Shown: positions 1 to 11,531 of the stretch, piece by piece | Position numbering within the stretch: position 1 is the first letter of the stretch | How the letters are laid out: the number at the start of each line of letters is the position of its first letter | From: Citrus sinensis | Taxonomy: Eukaryota > Streptophyta > Magnoliopsida > Sapindales > Rutaceae | DNA length: 64,000 nt | Assembly: GCF_022201045.2 (NCBI RefSeq) | Contig: NC_068558.1 | Span: 46,155,001 to 46,219,000 of the forward strand | Direction of reading: 5' to 3' | Notes under the pieces: generated by a model | Told to the model about the DNA's origin: nothing | What the model saw: the letters and a program-made list of their open reading frames with translations, nothing else | The model's database searches: none | Position numbers and translations under genes: made by a program

Positions 1-1025
1 CCACCGCGTTGGAATTGCTGTAGCCTGTACAAAGGTGTAAGCGTGCGTAACCTTCACATTTTCTAAATTGACATATCACTCCTGCGGTAAAAATATAGAG
101 TTCTTGAAATAATAATAATAATAATTTTAAAGATTATACAAATAAAATTTTCCAAGATGAAGTCGCCATTTCTGCATATAGCTTCGGGTGACCAACAAGG
201 AACTGGAATTTAGAATTTTGCAGTTTGAATAATTTTAGCATATATAAACAACTGGAGTAATAAATTATTATAAGTATGTCAAGCTCAAATCTCTGTATTT
301 CTCGAGGAACAGCCAGCAAAGATGCATTCATAGATACCTACCGCGGCCAGTTTCTTTGAATGGATTGTTGATTCACTGTTGAATCTGCAGAAAAAGTCGT
401 GACGTAAATGCTGTCATTTACAGGTATTGTTACGCTCACTACTCCGTGACAGAAACCGAGTTGTTGGGCAATCACAGTGAGTATCTTCCTAAGCCAAGGT
501 CTACTCCTGTTTCAATCTCACCGTTAATTAATTACTCACACAAACTGTGCTGACGCCAAGCAAGTGGGGGTTCCTCCGTTGATTCATCCACGTCGCGTGT
601 AGGTCCCAGAGTCATCATGTACGGTCCTGAGTCAGTAGAGTTCGATAGGTCAATGGACCAATCCTTTTTTCCGCTATTTGAGCAAATTTTGCCAAATTAA
701 AATTACCAAATGAAGCCCAAAATGGTCACAAAAAAATGTTGTGGGACCCAAGAGACGTAGATTCCAATGTCTGAACCAACAACTCTCCAACTCAGCTAAG
801 TTTTGTTATATTCACAATCTCTCTCTCTCTCTCTCTCCAAATCTTATCGCTTCGCTGCTTTCTCACTCCCAAATGTCCTCGACAACAGCAATGGCCGCTT
901 CATCTCCTTCTTTTCTCACCAAACCCCCCCTAAACCCTCTTTAGCCTCCAGAACGCTCCTATCTCGTATCTATCATATACACGTATACACGTATTTATCT
1001 ACAAAAATTGGGGAGCTTGACCTGA
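1..1025 (+). promoter_or_regulatory. Upstream region and 5' UTR of GUN1
   Basis: No coding region is recognisable here. The stretch precedes the GUN1 start codon. A TC microsatellite at about 819-838 and a pyrimidine-rich tract to about 950 look like a plant 5' UTR. Several short reading frames overlap the leader, one of them running past the GUN1 start in another frame, so translation could be affected by upstream ORFs. I could not place a clear TATA box. The 5' limit of the transcript is unknown. Confidence 0.45.
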
Positions 1026-4000
1026 ATGGCGTCAACGCCGCCGCACTGTTCAATCACGGCGACAAAGCCGTACCAAAATCATCAGTATCCACATAACCAT
1101 CTCAAAAACAATCACCACCGTCAATCTCACCACCCAAGCTCTCGCCCTCACTGGACTTCTCATAAGGTCTCCCTCACCAAACCCCCTCTCTCCCCCTCAC
1201 CCCGCAATGCACCGAAGCCGGCTGCTACCTCCACTACCGTCGCCCCAAACCCTAAACCTTTCCATTCTCTCTCTCCACTTCCCTCCTCAAAATCCGAACT
1301 TGCTCCTGATTTCTCCGGCCGCCGGTCCACTCGCTTCGTTTCCAAAATGCACTTCGGGCGCCCCAAAATTGCTATGAGCACGCGCCACTCGGTAGTAGCT
1401 GAAGAAGCACTTCACCACGTCACTGCTTTCGCTAGAGATGACGTGTCTCTCGGTGATATTTTGAAAAAGTTCGAGTTTAAACTCTGTGGTGCTGACGACT
1501 ACACGTTCCTGCTTCGAGAGCTTGGAAACCGAGGTGAGTGGTCAAAGGCCATCCAATGTTTTGCCTTTGCAGTCAAAAGGGAGGAAAGAAAGAATGATCA
1601 AGGGAAATTAGCGAGTGCCATGATCAGCATTCTTGGTAGATTAGGAAAAGTTGATCTTGCTAAGAATATTTTCGAAACTGCGTTAAATGAAGGTTATGGA
1701 AACACTGTATATGCTTTTTCTGCGTTAATTAGTGCTTATGGGAGGAGTGGTTATTGCCAAGAGGCCATAAGTGTGTTTAATTCTATGAAAAGATATCATT
1801 TAAAGCCGAATTTAGTCACTTACAATGCTGTGATTGATGCGTGTGGTAAAGGGGGTGTAGATTTTAAGCATGTGGTGGAGATTTTTGATGATATGTTAAG
1901 AAATGGAGTGCAGCCTGATCGAATAACGTTTAATTCTTTGCTTGCCGTGTGTAGTAGAGGAGGATTATGGGAGGCAGCGAGGAATTTGTTCAATGAGATG
2001 GTTCATAGAGGGATTGATCAGGATATTTTCACTTATAATACTCTATTAGATGCCATTTGCAAAGGTGCGCAAATGGATTTGGCTTTTGAGATCATGGCGG
2101 AAATGCCCGCCAAGAATATCTCTCCCAATGTTGTGACTTATAGCACAATGATTGATGGGTATGCAAAGGCTGGGAGATTAGATGACGCTTTGAATATGTT
2201 TAGTGAAATGAAGTTTTTGGGAATTGGGTTGGATAGGGTTTCATATAATACAGTGCTCTCGATTTATGCCAAACTTGGTAGGTTTGAGGAGGCTTTGCTT
2301 GTTTGCAAGGAGATGGAGAGTTCTGGGATTAGGAAGGATGCTGTGACTTATAATGCACTTTTGGGCGGATATGGGAAGCAAGGGAAGTACGATGAAGTTA
2401 GAAGAATGTTTGAACAGATGAAAGCAGATTGTGTATCACCAAATCTATTGACTTACTCGACCTTGATTGATGTGTACTCAAAAGGTGGTTTGTATAAGGA
2501 GGCAATGCAAATTTTTCGAGAGTTTAAGCAGGCAGGATTGAAGGCTGATGTGGTGCTTTATAGTGCACTTATAGATGCCTTGTGTAAGAATGGTCTGGTG
2601 GAGTCAGCTGTATCTTTACTGGACGAGATGACAAAGGAAGGAATTAGGCCTAATGTTGTCACTTACAATTCCATAATTGATGCCTTTGGTCGGTCTGCAA
2701 CTACAGAGTGTACGGTTGATGATGTCGAAAGAGATCTCGGGAAGCAAAAGGAATCAGCAAATTTGGACGCAATGTGTAGTCAGGATGACAAGGATGTCCA
2801 GGAGGCAGGAAGGACAGATAATCAAATTATAAAAGTTTTTGGGCAGCTAGTTGCTGAGAAAGCAGGTCAAGGGAAGAAAGAGAACAGATGTAGACAGGAG
2901 ATTTTGTGCATTTTGGGTGTCTTTCAAAAGATGCATAAGCTGAAAATTAAACCAAACGTTGTTACTTTTTCAGCCATTCTAAATGCTTGCAGGTAGAGTC
3001 CGTTGTCTGCTTATTTCCATCTTCTACAAGGATCGTGCCATATGATCTTATTTTGAAAATTTTGAACTTGGTATAATTATATTTTAATCTTTATCTGTTG
3101 GTGGTATATATTTCCCAAAATTTAAGCTTGTTGGTTGTTCTTGATGCTCCAGCCTAAAGGATGATGTCAGTGGATTTTTTATTTTGCTCTATTTTTAGAA
3201 TTATGGTAATTTTGGAACATGCTAGTTTAATCAAACAGCAAGTGTACCTCCTGCTAAATTTGATGGCTGGAACATGACATATCTGAAATGTAACTGCTAG
3301 TTTAATAATGATCAAGAAAGATATTGTGTTCTTTTTATCAGTATTTGTAAATGTAACTGGTATCTTCCCATGTGCATATTACATGCTATCGGCAAATGTA
3401 AGAAGTCTGCTTGCTGTACATCCAGCTTTTGCATGGATGTGATTTAAGTTAGAGCAATAATTTCTCAAGACATTGAGCCTGACTTGTTCATTTGCCTTTT
3501 GACATCAGTTTTAGTTAGTGCCTGTTTGGTATGGCTTATTTAATGGTCATAAGTGCTAATTTAATCTCATAAGCTCTTTTCAAATTTTTTTATTGTTGTT
3601 TGGTTGTTTTTTGAGTAGGGCTTTTAAAGATTAAATAAGTTATTTTGACTCTACTTGTAATAGTTCAAATTTTAGTCTTTTAGGAGTAAATGTTGAAAAG
3701 CTTTTTTAAAATGTTAGTATGTCTAAAGTATCATTTCTTTATTTCATTTCTTCATAACAAAACTTTAAATAACTTGTCTATTAGAGTAATTTTACAATTT
3801 TTAATAACATCTCTCACTGACAACCAAACAACTAAAATTTTTTTAGTAAAAGCTTTACTTGTAAAATCTCTACTTAAATAAGCTCTATTTGAAAAGTTAT
3901 ACCAAACGGAGTCTTAATTGAATGATAAATCCCTGTGTTTGGATTCTTTGTAGTTCCCACACTTAACAATGAGGAATCAACGTCCAAAATAAAATTTTTG

Positions 4001-4977
4001 GTTCCATTTTGTGCACTTAAAACAGTGGAAAAAAAGTGCTAACTCTTTTCTTCTGTCATTGTCTGCTTTCCTCTTTTTCATTTATAAGTTGAAAATATGA
4101 GTGGATTTTATTCACACTCTCTATCTTTATGTGCAGCCGTTGTAATTCATTTGAAGATGCCTCAATGTTATTGGAAGAGCTTCGTTTGTTTGATAATCAG
4201 GTCTATGGTGTGGCACATGGACTTCTTATGGGTTATAGGGATAATATCTGGGTTCAAGCCCTGTCCCTCTTTGACGAAGTAAAGCTGATGGACTCGTCTA
4301 CTGCTTCTGCCTTTTATAATGCTCTGACTGACATGCTCTGGCACTTTGGTCAGGTTAGTTTATATTATAGCTGCCAAGTACATGTTCAGTTAAAGCTCAG
4401 TTGGGTTTCTAATGATTTTTTGTTATTCCACAGAAACGAGGAGCCCAGCTGGTCGTGCTAGAAGGTAAACGTCGGCAAGTATGGGAGAATGTGTGGTCTG
4501 AGTCGTGCTTAGATTTGCATCTCATGTCTTCTGGCGCTGCTCGAGCAATGGTTCATGCATGGTTACTGAACATACACTCAATTGTGTTTGAAGGTCACGA
4601 ATTACCAAAACTGTTAAGGTATATGATTATTTGCCTTTCTGTTGCAGATGAATGTTTGCTTTTATTAAAATTTCACTTAAATAGGATATACTTAAGCTGC
4701 TCTTTTCTTTAGCATCTTGACTGGATGGGGCAAACACAGCAAAGTTGTGGGGGATGGTGCACTAAGGCGAGCTGTTGAGGTGCTCCTCACTGGAATGGGT
4801 GCACCATTTTGGGTAGCAAACTGCAACTTAGGCAGATTTATATCAACAGGACCCATGGTCGCTTCTTGGTTAAGAGAATCTGGCACGTTAAAGGTGCTTG
4901 TTCTTCATGATGATAGAACTCATTCAGAAAATGCAGGGTTTGATGAAATGCTCAATATGCAGACTCTTACCTTGTAG
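1026..4977 (+). CDS. GUN1: GUN1, chloroplast PPR-SMR protein
   Basis: GENOMES UNCOUPLED 1 acts in plastids in retrograde signalling to the nucleus and in plastid protein homeostasis. Exons are 1026-2992, 4137-4353, 4434-4618 and 4713-4977. All introns are GT-AG and the phases join exactly, giving 877 residues; the Arabidopsis protein is about 918. The protein starts MASTPPH, which matches the GUN1 N terminus and decides this ATG. A Ser/Pro/basic transit-like region covers roughly residues 1-100. About eleven P-type PPR repeats follow, with cores such as [15 protein letters not shown] charged spacer at about 560-625 separates the last repeats. A C-terminal SMR domain runs from about 754 (LDLH) to 840 and contains the TGWGKHSK signature at 793-800. 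Exon 1 appears to read on for one codon into a TAG, but that stop lies inside intron 1. The gene looks intact. Family identification is confident; the exact transcript ends are not visible. Confidence 0.95.
3518..3915. mobile_element. hAT-like MITE in GUN1 intron 1
   Basis: The left end reads GTGCCTGTTTGGTATGGC. The right end, read on the other strand, is AGACTCCGTTTGGTATAAC. These form imperfect terminal inverted repeats about 395 bp apart, with AT-rich non-coding DNA between them. CTGTTTGGT-type ends are common among plant hAT MITEs. No transposase is present. The exact ends and the target-site duplication are uncertain. It lies wholly inside the 1144-bp first intron of GUN1 and leaves the splice sites intact. 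Confidence 0.55.
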
Positions 4978-5252
4978 CTGTTCGAATCTGTTTACTTTTT
5001 ATTTTTATTTTTTTCCCATTTCCCTACATGTTTATAGTAGCATCAGAAAATGAACATATACAGCTTCATGTTTTGTGCTCTACCGATCTCTCTTTCTCTC
5101 TTATAAATCCTTTTTGTAGTTGTGTTGCTTTTAACGTGCTATTCCTGCAGTGTTCTGTCAGATGGTCCAGGCAGAAAGAAAACCACAATGGCTTAATATT
5201 TTCGTCTGAAGGTAGGAATCTCGACTATTATGAATAGGTTCCGTAAAATATG
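4978..5252 (+). other. GUN1 3' UTR and flank
   Basis: AT-rich, non-coding sequence following the GUN1 stop. It should contain the 3' UTR, but I cannot pick the polyadenylation site. It ends where homology between the two tandem duplication units begins. Confidence 0.4.
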
Positions 5253-6705
5253 TTTTTTGTCCACATAATGTTAATATGTATCTCAGCAAGGCTTAACAGT
5301 GTATTTTTGTCGTGTTTGAGACTCTGCCTTAGCCCTGCCAGTGGTGTGAAAAAACTACTGGGTAAATATTAATATATTGTTGGCTAAACAAACAGCTGAA
5401 AACACACCGAGAAACAGGCAGGAAGACATTTACTAATTTATTTCATCGAAATTACGCCCCAAATGATCTGATACTTTGTTGCATCAACGGCACTCATAAG
5501 TAATCACAATTGGTGCTGAACTAATATGTTATGCCTCACGCTCGTTTTACGTTGGCTGCATGGAGGAGGTTGATGAGTCATATACAAGCCATCAACATAA
5601 TCGTAGTCGCTAGAGACGTTAATTGGCTTCCTATTCTCACGCGATCAAGTTTCCATGGTCGTACAATCGTTTACATCTCTTTTAGCAATTCCTCGTTTTA
5701 GAAGCCAAAAAGGGGGAAAAAAAAAAGAAAAAAAAAGAAAAAGAAAAGAGAAACGAAGTAAAAGCATACCGTATGCAATTTCCGTCTTCCACTCCACGGA
5801 AACAAAACTTTGTGGTGCTCGTTTCCAAAGAATTGCGATAACAATCGTGCGATTGGATCAGGAGGAATACTGAATGAACCTTTTACTGCCTGCGTACGCC
5901 CTTGTTTCGACGAGGGGCGGAATGCTTATTGATTAAAATTTATCCCATCTTATTGTTATAATCTTCCTTAATTTAGACTTATTTGTTTCGTTGTTTGTTC
6001 CCTTCTGCTGTGAGTCGTCATCCATATTGCACGTGACAATCGGAATTAAAAGATAACTTCGCATGTGTAGCTTTTGGGCCGTGGCTGAAAGCAGTGATGG
6101 CCCATCACTCTTCACATTTGATTTCCTTATCTTTGGGGCTTAAGCCCATCCAAATCCAAACTAATAAGGCCCAAATCTTCAAAGTCAGAGCTCCCCGCCA
6201 CTGGTAAATTGGGGGTATACATAAATTGACCGCACACGTACCCAACTCAATTGTCAAACATAGCGGCCCACGCAACAAACTCCTCCCTGACGCCTCTTCA
6301 TTCCGCGCGGTGCCAGTGCTTACCAACCAAAGAAGAAGGTGAGTTTTAGCAAGATACGTAACGTACTTATCTCCTGATTTCTAACCAACTGCACTAATGG
6401 TTAGTGGAATAGCTATTATGGACTCGGGAAATCCGTAACGGAGGCAAGTATAATCCACTGACTCATTACACCGTGTTGGAGTGATAACATAATCGTGGTG
6501 AGTTCTACGTACCCATCTAGGTGCTTCGATAATGGCCTTCACATTCAATTGCTATTTGGATTTTCCTTCTAATGTCTTTAGTACAGAGCTCATATTGCAC
6601 TTGCACGTTTTCTATTGGCAAGAGAAAGAGCTAGCGAAAGGTTGGTATTACGTTGTTGAGGGTTGCTGTTTGATTATAAGTGGCACCGGCCACAAGTTTC
6701 CTGTT

Positions 6706-6761
6706 GACGATTCATCACAATAAGCACTCCGGGTGACGATTCATCACAATAAGCACTCGGG
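6706..6761 (+). repeat. 29-bp promoter repeat, two copies
   Basis: Two direct copies, 6706-6734 and 6735-6761, each beginning GACGATTCATCACAATAAGC, about 90 bp upstream of the TATA box of the first glycine-rich protein gene. The copies sit as TGACGATTCATCA, which contains a TGACG core of the kind bound by TGA-type bZIP factors. Unit 2 has three copies. A regulatory role is inference. Confidence 0.7.
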
Positions 6762-6852
6762 AGAATCAGGAGTGGTGCAATGTACTTTCATCAATATCAA
6801 AATTATGACTCGTATCCGCCACTTCCTTTCACACAGTGTAGTAATCCTCCCT

Positions 6853-6860
6853 TATAAATA
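6853..6860 (+). promoter_or_regulatory. TATA box of glycine-rich protein gene 1
   Basis: TATAAATA lies 126 bp before the ATG. The same box is kept at 15835-15842 before the second copy. It predicts a 5' UTR of about 100 bases. Confidence 0.7.
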
Positions 6861-6985
6861 GCGTCTTGATGCAAAATATACGGCATCAGATTCAGACGAG
6901 CTAGCATTGCAACTCTTGATTCTCTTTATTTGTTTTCTTTGATCATTGTTTTGCCTACTCTTCAATAAGTCCTTTTTAGAGAAAC

Positions 6986-7867
6986 ATGGCGACGTTCTTA
7001 AGAAATGTTGGGATGTATGCCATCACATTATTCATGCTGATAGCTGTAGTAGGAATAACTGAAGGGCGGCGAATTGAGAAAGAAAGTATGACTATGCACA
7101 AGGACCATGGTGGTGCTATTGCACCGTGCACAACTGATGGTGCTGGAGTTGGTGTTGCTGCAAGTGCCATTGGAGATAGCAAATGTGGCAGACGTGGTGG
7201 TGTAGGGGCAGGTAGGGGACGTGGTGGTCGCGGTGGCCGTGTTGGAGGTGGTGGTGGAGGTGGAGTCGGGGCAGGTGGGGGAGCTGGAGGTGGAGTGGGA
7301 GGAGGAATAGGAGCAGGTGGTGGAGTTGGAGGAGGTGTAGGTGGAGGTGGCGGCGTTGGAGGAGGTGGAGTGGGAGGAGGCATAGGAGCAGGTGGTGGAG
7401 TTGGAGGAGGAATAGGAGCAGGTGGCGGAGTTGGAGGAGCTGTAGGTGCAGGTGGCGGCGTTGGAGGAGGTGTTGGTGTAGGAGGCGGAAGAGGAGTGGG
7501 AGGAGGTATAGGAGCAGGTGGTGGAGTTGGAGGAGGTGCAGGTGGTGGGGGTGGCATTGGAGGTGGAGGAGTTGGCGGAGGTGTAGGTGGAGGTGGTGGC
7601 GCTAGTGCTGGAGCAGGTGGTGGTATTGGAGGTGGCGCTGGAGCAGGTGGTGGTGTTGGAGGAGGTGCTGCTGGTGGTGTAGGTGCGGGAGGTGGTGGAG
7701 TTGGAGGTGGTGTTGGCGTAGGTGGTGGAGTTGGTGTTGGTGCTGTTGCAGGTGTAGGTGCCGGTGCCGGTTCCGGTTCGAAAAGAGTGGAAGGCATTGG
7801 AAATGTGCATGGACATGGTGATGACAAAGATGCTGCAGGTGTGCATGGTCATGGCGATGGATTTTAA
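6986..7867 (+). CDS. Secreted glycine-rich protein, copy 1
   Basis: A 293-residue protein in one exon. Residues 1 to about 27 form a signal peptide: a basic start, a hydrophobic core ending VVGITEG, then charged RRIEKE. Residues about 70-260 are almost wholly GGG-V/I/A repeats, of the form GGGVGGGIGAGGG, as in structural cell-wall glycine-rich proteins. The C terminus is a His/Gly/Asp tail with two VHGHGD motifs, shared with copy 2. A two-Cys patch lies before the repeats. The protein is probably exported to the cell wall; this is inferred from the signal peptide and composition, since glycine-rich proteins are classed by composition rather than by descent. It is the first gene of duplication unit 1 and is driven by the TATA box at 6853. 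Copy 2 is 51 residues shorter, mostly in the repeat region. Long frames on the other strand here are only the complement of the glycine codons. Confidence 0.85.
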   Translation: MATFLRNVGMYAITLFMLIAVVGITEGRRIEKESMTMHKDHGGAIAPCTTDGAGVGVAASAIGDSKCGRRGGVGAGRGRGGRGGRVGGGGGGGVGAGGGAGGGVGGGIGAGGGVGGGVGGGGGVGGGGVGGGIGAGGGVGGGIGAGGGVGGAVGAGGGVGGGVGVGGGRGVGGGIGAGGGVGGGAGGGGGIGGGGVGGGVGGGGGASAGAGGGIGGGAGAGGGVGGGAAGGVGAGGGGVGGGVGVGGGVGVGAVAGVGAGAGSGSKRVEGIGNVHGHGDDKDAAGVHGHGDGF

Positions 7868-9021
7868 ATGATTTTGTTGCAATATCATTACAAGGTCATA
7901 ATGTAAGCTCTGTATACATGCAACGCCTGCATGGGATGGCGTAGCTATTACAAATTTTGGGACTTGAAAGCATATCATCGTTATGTAATGAATCGAAAAA
8001 TAATGAATAATGTAGAATAAAGAGATATGTTTCTTTAATTTGGTGAATTTGGATTACTTTTTATTCCAACCAATTAAGTTCTCGTCTCTTTCTTCAGTCT
8101 GTTTATTTTGATGAATTAATGATGATCATGTTATGCATAGTTGTTATTTTTAACATTAATTTTCTTATAATAAAACCGAAATAGTTTATTATTTTACAAG
8201 AGAACTCATATTCGGAACTGACAAGGATGAATCTTAATTAAAGACTAAGAGGAGAAGTGAATTAATAAGAATTTTTCTTTGTTAGTTTAAAATAAAATTG
8301 ATAAATGAACAGCAACACAAAGGTACTGCAGTTAACATATATTGAGTATGAGCAATAACAAATTAACAGCAATGGATGCAGTTAATATAATTAAATAAAT
8401 ATTTTTTTTAATATTTATTTTTTTAAAACATCCAAACAAGTCTATTCATTAATTCCCACTTTCTCCCTCTTGATAAACCTTTTAACAAAATACTTATTAT
8501 ATTTTCACTTTTATTTCTTCTATTTTTTTATAATTGAAACTCATCAACTCTCTAAATAAATTGAGATACTTCAATTGAGATAGTTGTATTAAGTGCAAAG
8601 GGAGACAGGGAAGAGAATGAGTAAAATATCACTAATTCTGTACATATATAGATTTTTTTTTCTTTTTTCGGGAAGATGATTGATCCGTGTGGCTGAATTA
8701 CAAGTAGAAGATTCTATATTTATAAATAAATCAGAAAATTAAAAAAGGGGCAGTAGCAAAAAATGGGTTAAGTTAATCAATGAATCAGTAATCACAACCT
8801 GATTGTTCATAAATTGATTCACTCGCACCGAGTTTCTTCTCCCACGGCACCGGGTCCGGTACATTTTGCCTTCGGGCACGTACCGCGATTAATTGCAATT
8901 TCACCATTAATGTTTTAATACATTTTATATTGCAAATTAATTAAAATCTAGTAGTATCTAGTCTGCGATTAATTTGAGACATGCACACGTCTGCACGGAA
9001 GAAAAATTAATTAATTAAAAC
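7868..9021. other. Non-coding flank of unit 1
   Basis: Contains the 3' UTR of glycine-rich gene 1 and AT-rich DNA. Around 8400-8430 the alignment to unit 2 jumps from about 17140 to about 19200: unit 2 holds the PME gene here, while unit 1 joins directly. Positions 8640-9020 match 19500-19890 closely. No gene is visible. Confidence 0.6.
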
Positions 9022-10926
9022 TGTTTGGGGAATGAAAAAGGAGACTAATTAATCAAGAAAATGACATGGTTGAGGGGTTTGCTGAAGAGTTGCGTGCACT
9101 CCATATTTTTCTCCATCACTTATCTTAACCGTTGGAGGGTTCACACCGGAAAAACTTCCGGCGCCTTTGACTGTCTTCTGTGATTTCAGGTATTTGCAGG
9201 ATAATTGCTAGTGGTGGTAGGACATCTTGATGATTGGCCAACCGATTCTCTACCAAATAAATTTAATACTAGTGCAGAAGTCTGATATTAAGTCGCTAAT
9301 CGACCAAATCAGATTTGAGCATCAATATTTGGCGCCGTCTACGGGGATTGAGAAGCCAATTTTTTATCTCTACCAATTTGGATATGGCTGAAGTAGAAGT
9401 GATTAGCAAATTAAATTGATGGGAAAATTGACGGGAGTGAAGCTCGGTTAAATACTGTCCAAAGGCCAATGATTAGATTCAGGTATTGAAGAAATTTGCT
9501 TACTCAATCGGTAAGTCATCGAAACGGCTTTTCACTTTAATTCATATACTAGCTTGATGCGAACTTGATTCTCGACTTCATCCAAAAACTTTTCACGGCT
9601 TAAAATATGAAAATCAATTTATTTGATCGCACAATTTTGGTAATTGTGTGCATAAATTCAATTTGAATATAGGAAATTTTCTTTTATGTCCTTGCATGAT
9701 TAGATCACAAAGACCAACTAGTTGAAATTGCCATTCACGTGCATTAAGATTTGGAATCAAATATTCATTCACTGCATGCCTCGTTTATTGTTGAATAAGT
9801 TCTAAATTCTTAAAACGGAATAAATAATAAGCTTCATCAATTGTAACTGAAGTGAATTTAAACATAGTTACGATTCGAAGTACAATGCATGTTATTACTG
9901 TTGTGCACGGAATGCGGAATCAAACACACTAAATAATTGTCGAAAAATAAAGGACACAAAATTTAACATGGTTCGGCAGTATGCCTACGTTTACAGGAGC
10001 AAGAGAAAAATAATGGTATTATTAACAATTATTTAAGTATAAATTTGAGTAAAGAAATCTCACTTTCCCAGAACCCAAATACACTCAGTACTCTTACACA
10101 CACTCTCCAATTGCTCACACTCTCAGAACTCTAAAAAACTTAAAAACTTATAAGCTTAACAAATTTTTGGGATGCTACAGAAATGAAGAATGCATCTCTA
10201 TTTATAACAAAAAAAATGTTGCACTATTGCACCATCCGCTTTGCAATTTGTCAATTCTCCTATCTGTTAATTTGACAAATTTTGCTAACATTTTTCTTTT
10301 TTCTTCATTTGGTGCAGGATTGTCAAAAGTCATATATTCTACGGCTTACAATTTGGTGCCGACTTTGAAAAACAAAAGCAATGCATGTGGCTCACTTTTC
10401 TTTTTCAATCAATTTAAAAAAACTCACCAAAAATCTTTGACTTTTCAACAATTAGAGCTTGCAGGATCATATGTTTGTCATTTGTATTTAATTAATCATG
10501 TGCTTGCCATCCAATTGTCCAAATAACATGCTTACTTTCATTGCTTGAAAGCATGTGCTGCACACTTACAATTTTCAGAGTTAATTGTTTGGCTTTTATG
10601 TTTGAGAACATATTCGTGCCTTTGTCGCTTAAGCTACCTTAGATTAGCTTTCTTTTATTGTGAAATTTTTGTGCAAAATCATAAGAAAGATAATTACATA
10701 ATCAAGAGATTAATGTTACATCTAGTAAGTATATGATAAAATGTCTAAATGAGTTATGTTATTTCTCTACTCATAATTTTCATGAGTTATAAAAAATCTA
10801 AATGTCTTGTTAAGCTTATGAAATGATACGCTGAGTAAGCTAGATCAAAAGCAAGAAAGGCAAATAAAAGGTAAAGCAATAATTAATAAAAAAATCCATT
10901 CATTCTTTTTCTTTTCTTTTTTAAAA

Positions 10927-11171
10927 TTGCTTAAGTTGGCAAAAAAAAAAATTAAAAGCCTTTAAACCTGCTCTAGATAAGGCATAAAACTTTAATTTGA
11001 CAAGAGTTGTTCAAAGTTGCTTAGGTCAGTACAATGTTAAAAGCCTTAAACCTATTTCAGGTAAGGCATAAGACCTTAAACTAATAAGAGTAACTTAAAA
11101 TTTCTTAAATCAGTTAAAGGTTAAAAGTCTTGAAACTTGCGCTAGATAATGCATAAAATTTTAAATTGACG
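10927..11171 (+). repeat. Three tandem repeats inside the LTR element
   Basis: Degenerate units begin at 10927, 11017 and 11102, 90, 85 and about 70 bp long. Each carries TTGCTTAAGT-like, then AAAAGCCTT, AAACCT and AAGGCATAAA blocks in the same order. Tandem repeats in the untranslated region before the 3' LTR are known in Tat/Ogre-lineage gypsy elements. That supports, but does not prove, this lineage. Confidence 0.6.
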
Positions 11172-11399
11172 ATACATACTCACCCATGGTATGGTCAGCA
11201 GAGAAAGCAAAATAAGTTGTTTATTGTTTAACTTTGTAAAAATTATAAACTTTAGAATTTCCAGTCTCGATTCGTTTTACTCTCAACACTAAAAACTGGG
11301 AGACTAGTGTTTGGGGAATAAAATAGGATGATCAGGATCTTCTCAAAGTAATGAGTGAGCGAATGGTTGATAGGCTACCAAGAGAAAATTATAGTGCCT

Positions 11400-11531
11400 T
11401 GAGCAGATCACCTCGACTAGGTGGTAATCTTGACGATCATGAGCAGAACACCTCGACCAGGAAGTAATCCTTGAGGCTATGAGTAGACACCTCGGCCAGA
11501 ATACCATGAGCAGACCTGACCAGGTCGATTG
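11400..11531 (+). repeat. About 40-bp tandem repeats in the 3' LTR
   Basis: Units start at 11400, 11440, 11480 and 11507, each with TGAGCAG or TGAGTAG followed by CACCTCG(A/G)C(C/T)AG. The first LTR lacks this block. In LTR elements such repeats usually lie in U3 and affect transcription; here this is inference. Confidence 0.6.

Noticed and set aside
134..331. 65-codon minus-strand frame near the window start
   Set aside because: No recognisable domain, no promoter or splice context, and length within chance for this composition.
741..1096. Overlapping frames upstream of GUN1 as possible alternative N termini
   Set aside because: They are in other frames than GUN1, and the MASTPPH start at 1026 matches the known GUN1 N terminus; one of them starts at GTG, not ATG.
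6976..7978. Long proline/threonine/serine-rich frames on the minus strand over glycine-rich gene 1 (283 and 316 codons)
   Set aside because: They are the complement of GGN-rich coding sequence, which lacks stop codons in several frames. The plus-strand protein has a signal peptide and TATA box; the antisense frames have neither.
10167..10526. 119-codon frame inside the LTR element
   Set aside because: No gag, protease or other retroelement motif; it lies in repeat-like non-coding sequence.
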